Assembly (NCBI GenBank): GCA_002702385.1
Contig: NZZF01000022.1
Coordinates: 7,530 to 15,300 of the forward strand
Direction of reading: 5' to 3'
DNA length: 7,771 bases
Origin: Flavobacteriaceae bacterium
GTDB taxonomy: Bacteria; Bacteroidota; Bacteroidia; Flavobacteriales; Flavobacteriaceae
Part shown: piece by piece, positions 5,448 to 7,771 of the stretch
How the letters are laid out: every line of letters begins with the position of its first letter
Position numbering within the stretch: the first letter of the stretch is position 1
Made by a program: the position numbers and the translations under genes
Notes under the pieces: generated by a model
Databases searched by the model: none
What the model saw: the letters and a program-made list of their open reading frames with translations, nothing else
Told to the model about the DNA's origin: nothing

Positions 5448-6530
5448 ATGAAAAAATATAAGGTATTAGTAGTTGGAGTTGGTAATATGGGTAGCGCTCA
5501 TGCAAAAGCCTATCACAGTATTCCAGAATTTGAACTTGTTGGTCTTGTTTCAAGAACATCCGTAAGGAGAGCTCCATTAGCCAAACTCTTGGGAGGAATT
5601 AATGAATATGATGATTTTGATAAAGCATTAACTGAATGTTCTCCTGATATTGTATCAATCAACACTTATACTGAAAGTCATAAAAATTATGCCTTAAAAA
5701 GCTTAGAAAATGGATCTCATATATTTATTGAAAAACCATTAGCTCAAAATCTTTCAGATGCATATGAAATAATTAATCTTTCAAAGAAAAAAAACAAAAA
5801 AATAGTTGTTGGATATATATTAAGATATCACCCAGCTTGGAAAAAATTTATATCTATTTCACAAACATTAGGTTCACCTCTTGTTATGAGAATGAATTTA
5901 AATCAACAAAGCAGTGGTGCTCAATGGGAAATACATAAAAATTTAATGAATTCTACGAGCCCTATTGTAGATTGTGGTGTTCATTATGTTGATATAATGT
6001 GCCAAATGACACAATCTAAACCAAAATATGTAAATGCAATAGGCGCTAGACTTTCAGATGAAATTGACAAATCAATGTATAATTACGGTCAACTTCAAGT
6101 AGTTTTTGAAGATGGATCAGTAGGGTGGTATGAATCAGGATGGGGGCCGATGATAAGTGAAACTGCTTTTTTTGTAAAAGATGTATTTGGCCCCAAAGGA
6201 TCTGTAAGTATTGTTGAGCCAAAAAATGATGATGACATAAGCAGTTCAGAGATTGATAGTCATACTAAAACAAATCAGTTACTAGTGCACTCACAAGAAA
6301 GAGACTCTTATGGAAATTTCAATAAGAAAGATGAATATATTAGTACTTCTAATGAACCAAATCACGATGAGCTTTGCAAGCTTGAACAGCTGTTTTTATT
6401 AGATGCAATAAAAAAAGACCTTGACTTAAGTCAAGGTCTTGAAGATGTTATTAATAGTATGAAAATTGTTTTAGCTGCAGACAAATCTGTAAGAACCGGA
6501 AAACAAGTTTCAATTGATTCTATTCACTAA
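5448..6530 (+). CDS. Gfo/Idh/MocA family oxidoreductase
   Basis: A 360-residue cytosolic NAD(P)-dependent dehydrogenase of the Gfo/Idh/MocA superfamily. The N-terminal Rossmann fold shows VVGVGNMGSAHAKAY (G10, G12, G15). Strand 2 ends in VSRTS (34-38), where Ser-Arg instead of an acidic residue hints at NADP use. The conserved catalytic-region motif EKP (E95-K96-P97) is present, as is DCGVHYVD (175-182), holding the usual D-x-G-x-H-x-x-D active-site pattern. The C-terminal beta-sheet dimerisation domain runs from about residue 125 onward. The substrate is probably a sugar, sugar acid or inositol derivative, but cannot be assigned. The last 11 bp overlap the end of the convergent NTF2-like gene, and a palindrome at 6415-6440 lies within codons about 323-331. 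Confidence 0.9.
   Translation: MKKYKVLVVGVGNMGSAHAKAYHSIPEFELVGLVSRTSVRRAPLAKLLGGINEYDDFDKALTECSPDIVSINTYTESHKNYALKSLENGSHIFIEKPLAQNLSDAYEIINLSKKKNKKIVVGYILRYHPAWKKFISISQTLGSPLVMRMNLNQQSSGAQWEIHKNLMNSTSPIVDCGVHYVDIMCQMTQSKPKYVNAIGARLSDEIDKSMYNYGQLQVVFEDGSVGWYESGWGPMISETAFFVKDVFGPKGSVSIVEPKNDDDISSSEIDSHTKTNQLLVHSQERDSYGNFNKKDEYISTSNEPNHDELCKLEQLFLLDAIKKDLDLSQGLEDVINSMKIVLAADKSVRTGKQVSIDSIH
6415..6440 (-). terminator. 26-bp perfect palindrome, minus-strand terminator inside a coding region
   Basis: The half-site AAGACCTTGACTT is followed immediately by its exact reverse complement. Read on the minus strand, the hairpin (about 11 bp stem with a TTAA tip) is followed by a run of seven Ts, two in the stem end and five beyond, then ATT. 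This is the form of an intrinsic terminator, 80 bp beyond the stop of the minus-strand NTF2-like gene at 6520. On the plus strand there is no T run after the hairpin, so it should not stop transcription of the oxidoreductase gene in which it lies. Confidence 0.75.
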
Positions 6531-7014
6531 ATACTTTATTGTATTCTGTTGGATCAAAAGCATTGTATGCTTCAATAACTTTTAATCCATCCCATTTAAA
6601 CCAAGCATAACCTCTGGCAACTAATAATTCACCTGTTTTTTTATTTGTACCATTCCATGTATACCAATAATTGGTATATATTTCTCCATTATTATAAAAC
6701 ATTGTAGTTGTAGTTCTATCAATATTTTTAATATCATCATAGTATTCATGTCCAGTCATAAATGCATTGACAACATCTTGAGGAGTTAATTCTGCATCAT
6801 TAACGTGAAAAACAGCATCTTCAGCAAAAATTGCTAGTGCTGCCTCTTTGTCTTTGTTTTCATAAGCATCAGTAAATGAATTCATTAGTGCATTTCTTTC
6901 ATCAGTTGCTGAAATAGTACCAGACCATTCAGAATCATCAATTTGAACTGCATTTGGCGTTTGACATGAAAATATCAAAGCTATAATTAGAATTAGATAA
7001 ATATTTGTTTTCAT
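6520..7014 (-). CDS. NTF2-like (SnoaL-type) lipoprotein A
   Basis: A 164-residue exported lipoprotein: a short hydrophobic signal peptide with lipobox LIFSC (Cys17), then a linker and one NTF2-like domain from about residue 38. Visible domain features are the first helix (ERNALMNSFTDAYENKDKEAALAIFAEDAVFHV), typical of SnoaL-type folds, and a late beta-sheet pair TNYWYTWNG...GYAWFKWDGLKVIEAYNAF. Many such proteins are ligand-binding or of unknown function, and no catalytic residue is obvious. The later part is clearly similar to the partial gene at 7550-7771 (TNYW, DG, EYNK versus TNYW, DG, QFNKEY). The start ATG lies 10 bp after the stop of the upstream gene at 7025, so both are in one operon; the 3' end overlaps the convergent oxidoreductase by 11 bp. 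Confidence 0.8.
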   Translation of the reverse strand: MKTNIYLILIIALIFSCQTPNAVQIDDSEWSGTISATDERNALMNSFTDAYENKDKEAALAIFAEDAVFHVNDAELTPQDVVNAFMTGHEYYDDIKNIDRTTTTMFYNNGEIYTNYWYTWNGTNKKTGELLVARGYAWFKWDGLKVIEAYNAFDPTEYNKVFSE

Positions 7015-7024
7015 AATTTAAAAT

Positions 7025-7531
7025 TTAATTGGATTCAGCTACCCATTGTTCAATACGATAAACCTTACCATCTCTAACCCACATTCTATCAATTATGTTT
7101 GACTTAGTAACGGTACCATCTTTGCCATAAGTAGTTTCATCAAAATTAATGTAAACACCTGCATTGTCCCCCTCTTTTCTTTTAAGAGGAACTATACTTC
7201 TAATATTTCTGACAATTGAGTCGTATGGGTCTGTCAACATTGCAAGAAAATCATTTGCAGGTATTGGTATTGGAATATATTCTCCTCCCTGTGGAGGTTT
7301 AAAATATACCGTGTCAGCAGAATATTGATTAACAAGATCAAAATCCTTATTTGAATAAGCATTAACCATTGTTTTAGCAATTTCTACAGTCTCATCAGAT
7401 GCAAAGAATAATTTTTCTCCAGCATACTGACCCATCACAATTTCTCCTCCTCCAGTTTCAACTTCAACAGTTTTAGTTTCACAAGAAAAAGCTACAAAAG
7501 CTATAATTGTAAATAAAATATATTTTTTCAT
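7025..7531 (-). CDS. NTF2-like lipoprotein B
   Basis: A 168-residue lipoprotein with signal peptide and lipobox VAFSC (Cys17), followed by a Thr/Glu/Gly linker (ETKTVEVETGGGE) and an NTF2-like domain. The first helix TVEIAKTMVNAYSNKDFDLVNQYSADTVYF has the helix-plus-short-strand pattern of the fold, and the end RMWVRDGKVYRIEQWVAES is the usual final strand pair with a DGK turn. A Pro-rich insert (GGEYIPIPIPAND, about residues 82-94) is distinctive. It is a divergent paralogue of the neighbours on both sides, though less similar to them than they are to each other. The upstream partial gene ends 18 bp before its start, so it is probably a middle gene of the same transcript. Role unknown. Confidence 0.78.
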   Translation of the reverse strand: MKKYILFTIIAFVAFSCETKTVEVETGGGEIVMGQYAGEKLFFASDETVEIAKTMVNAYSNKDFDLVNQYSADTVYFKPPQGGEYIPIPIPANDFLAMLTDPYDSIVRNIRSIVPLKRKEGDNAGVYINFDETTYGKDGTVTKSNIIDRMWVRDGKVYRIEQWVAESN

Positions 7532-7549
7532 AATTAAAATTTTTTTTAT

Positions 7550-7771
7550 TTATTCAGATGATGCCTCCGATGCAGCAGCATACTCTTTATTAAATTGCTC
7601 ATCAGCAAAAAATCCTAAAGCTTGGACTATTTTACCGTCTTTCCACTCATAATCAAAGTGTCCCTTAATTTTAAGTTCTTGACCAGTAAAATTTCCTGTA
7701 GCACTCCATGTAAACCAATAGTTTGTCCAAATTCTACCATCTGAAAAGTAATTTGTGTGAGCGTATTCATC
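7550..7771 (-). CDS. NTF2-like protein C, C-terminal part
   Basis: The last 73 residues of a minus-strand gene cut by the right edge; the stop TAA lies at 7550-7552. It reads from DEYAHTNYFSDGRIWTNYW, then FTWSATGNFTGQELKIKGHF and YEWKDGKIVQALGFFADE, ending EASSE. It aligns without gaps of note to the last third of lipoprotein A at 6520-7014 (TNYWFTW/TNYWYTW, then KDGK/WDGL, then QFNKEY/EYNKVF), so it is a paralogue of that gene. Whether it too has a lipoprotein signal is outside the window. It is the most upstream visible gene of the minus-strand NTF2-like operon. Confidence 0.8.
   Translation of the reverse strand, partial: DEYAHTNYFSDGRIWTNYWFTWSATGNFTGQELKIKGHFDYEWKDGKIVQALGFFADEQFNKEYAAASEASSE

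Noticed and set aside
1..7771. Polysaccharide utilisation locus, CRISPR array, mobile element or defence island
   Set aside because: Two glycosidase genes are present, but no SusC/SusD pair, sulfatase or regulator. I found no spaced direct repeats, transposase, integrase, tRNA or toxin-antitoxin pair.

Overview
The window looks like a chromosome fragment of a marine-type member of the Bacteroidota, most likely Flavobacteriia. The DNA is very AT-rich, genes are packed with 4-11 bp overlaps, and Shine-Dalgarno sequences are absent. One TAnnTTTG-type -7 box is visible, there are several short lipoprotein signal peptides (two with an acidic run after the lipobox cysteine), and families common in this group occur (DUF2141, DUF2834, NTF2-like lipoproteins, GH18, GH29). 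The organism assignment is inference from these traits; no rRNA or marker gene is present.

Layout. (1) Bases 1-263, minus: the N-terminus of a GH29 alpha-L-fucosidase lipoprotein running off the left edge. (2) Bases 264-305: a 42-bp divergent intergenic region. (3) Bases 306-3763, plus: a compressed operon in which each gene overlaps the next by 4 or 8 bp. It holds a 50-residue Lys-rich protein, pterin-4a-carbinolamine dehydratase, an exported metal-dependent amidohydrolase, a DUF2141 protein broken by a frameshift in a ten-A run, and a GH18 lipoprotein. (4) Bases 3807-5114, plus: an MscS-type channel behind its own probable promoter, then a 64-residue two-helix membrane protein. (5) Bases 5111-5413, minus: a DUF2834 membrane protein whose stop shares a TTAA with the preceding convergent gene. 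(6) Bases 5448-6530, plus: a Gfo/Idh/MocA oxidoreductase. (7) Bases 6520-7771, minus: a run of three NTF2-like (SnoaL-type) genes, two complete lipoproteins and a partial one cut by the right edge.

How the genes work together. GH29 and GH18 proteins, both apparently outward-facing lipoproteins, point to glycan use (fucosylated glycans and GlcNAc polymers), but no SusC/SusD pair or regulator is seen, so a polysaccharide utilisation locus cannot be claimed. The amidohydrolase and pterin dehydratase have no obvious metabolic link to the glycosidases; the shared operon is the main evidence that they are co-expressed.

The strongest unusual features are the A10 frameshift in the DUF2141 gene and a 26-bp perfect palindrome inside the 3' end of the oxidoreductase gene. 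On the opposite strand the palindrome is followed by a T tract and looks like the terminator of the convergent NTF2-like operon. I see no CRISPR array, tRNA, rRNA, insertion sequence or phage gene, and no clear case for a new defence or mobile system.
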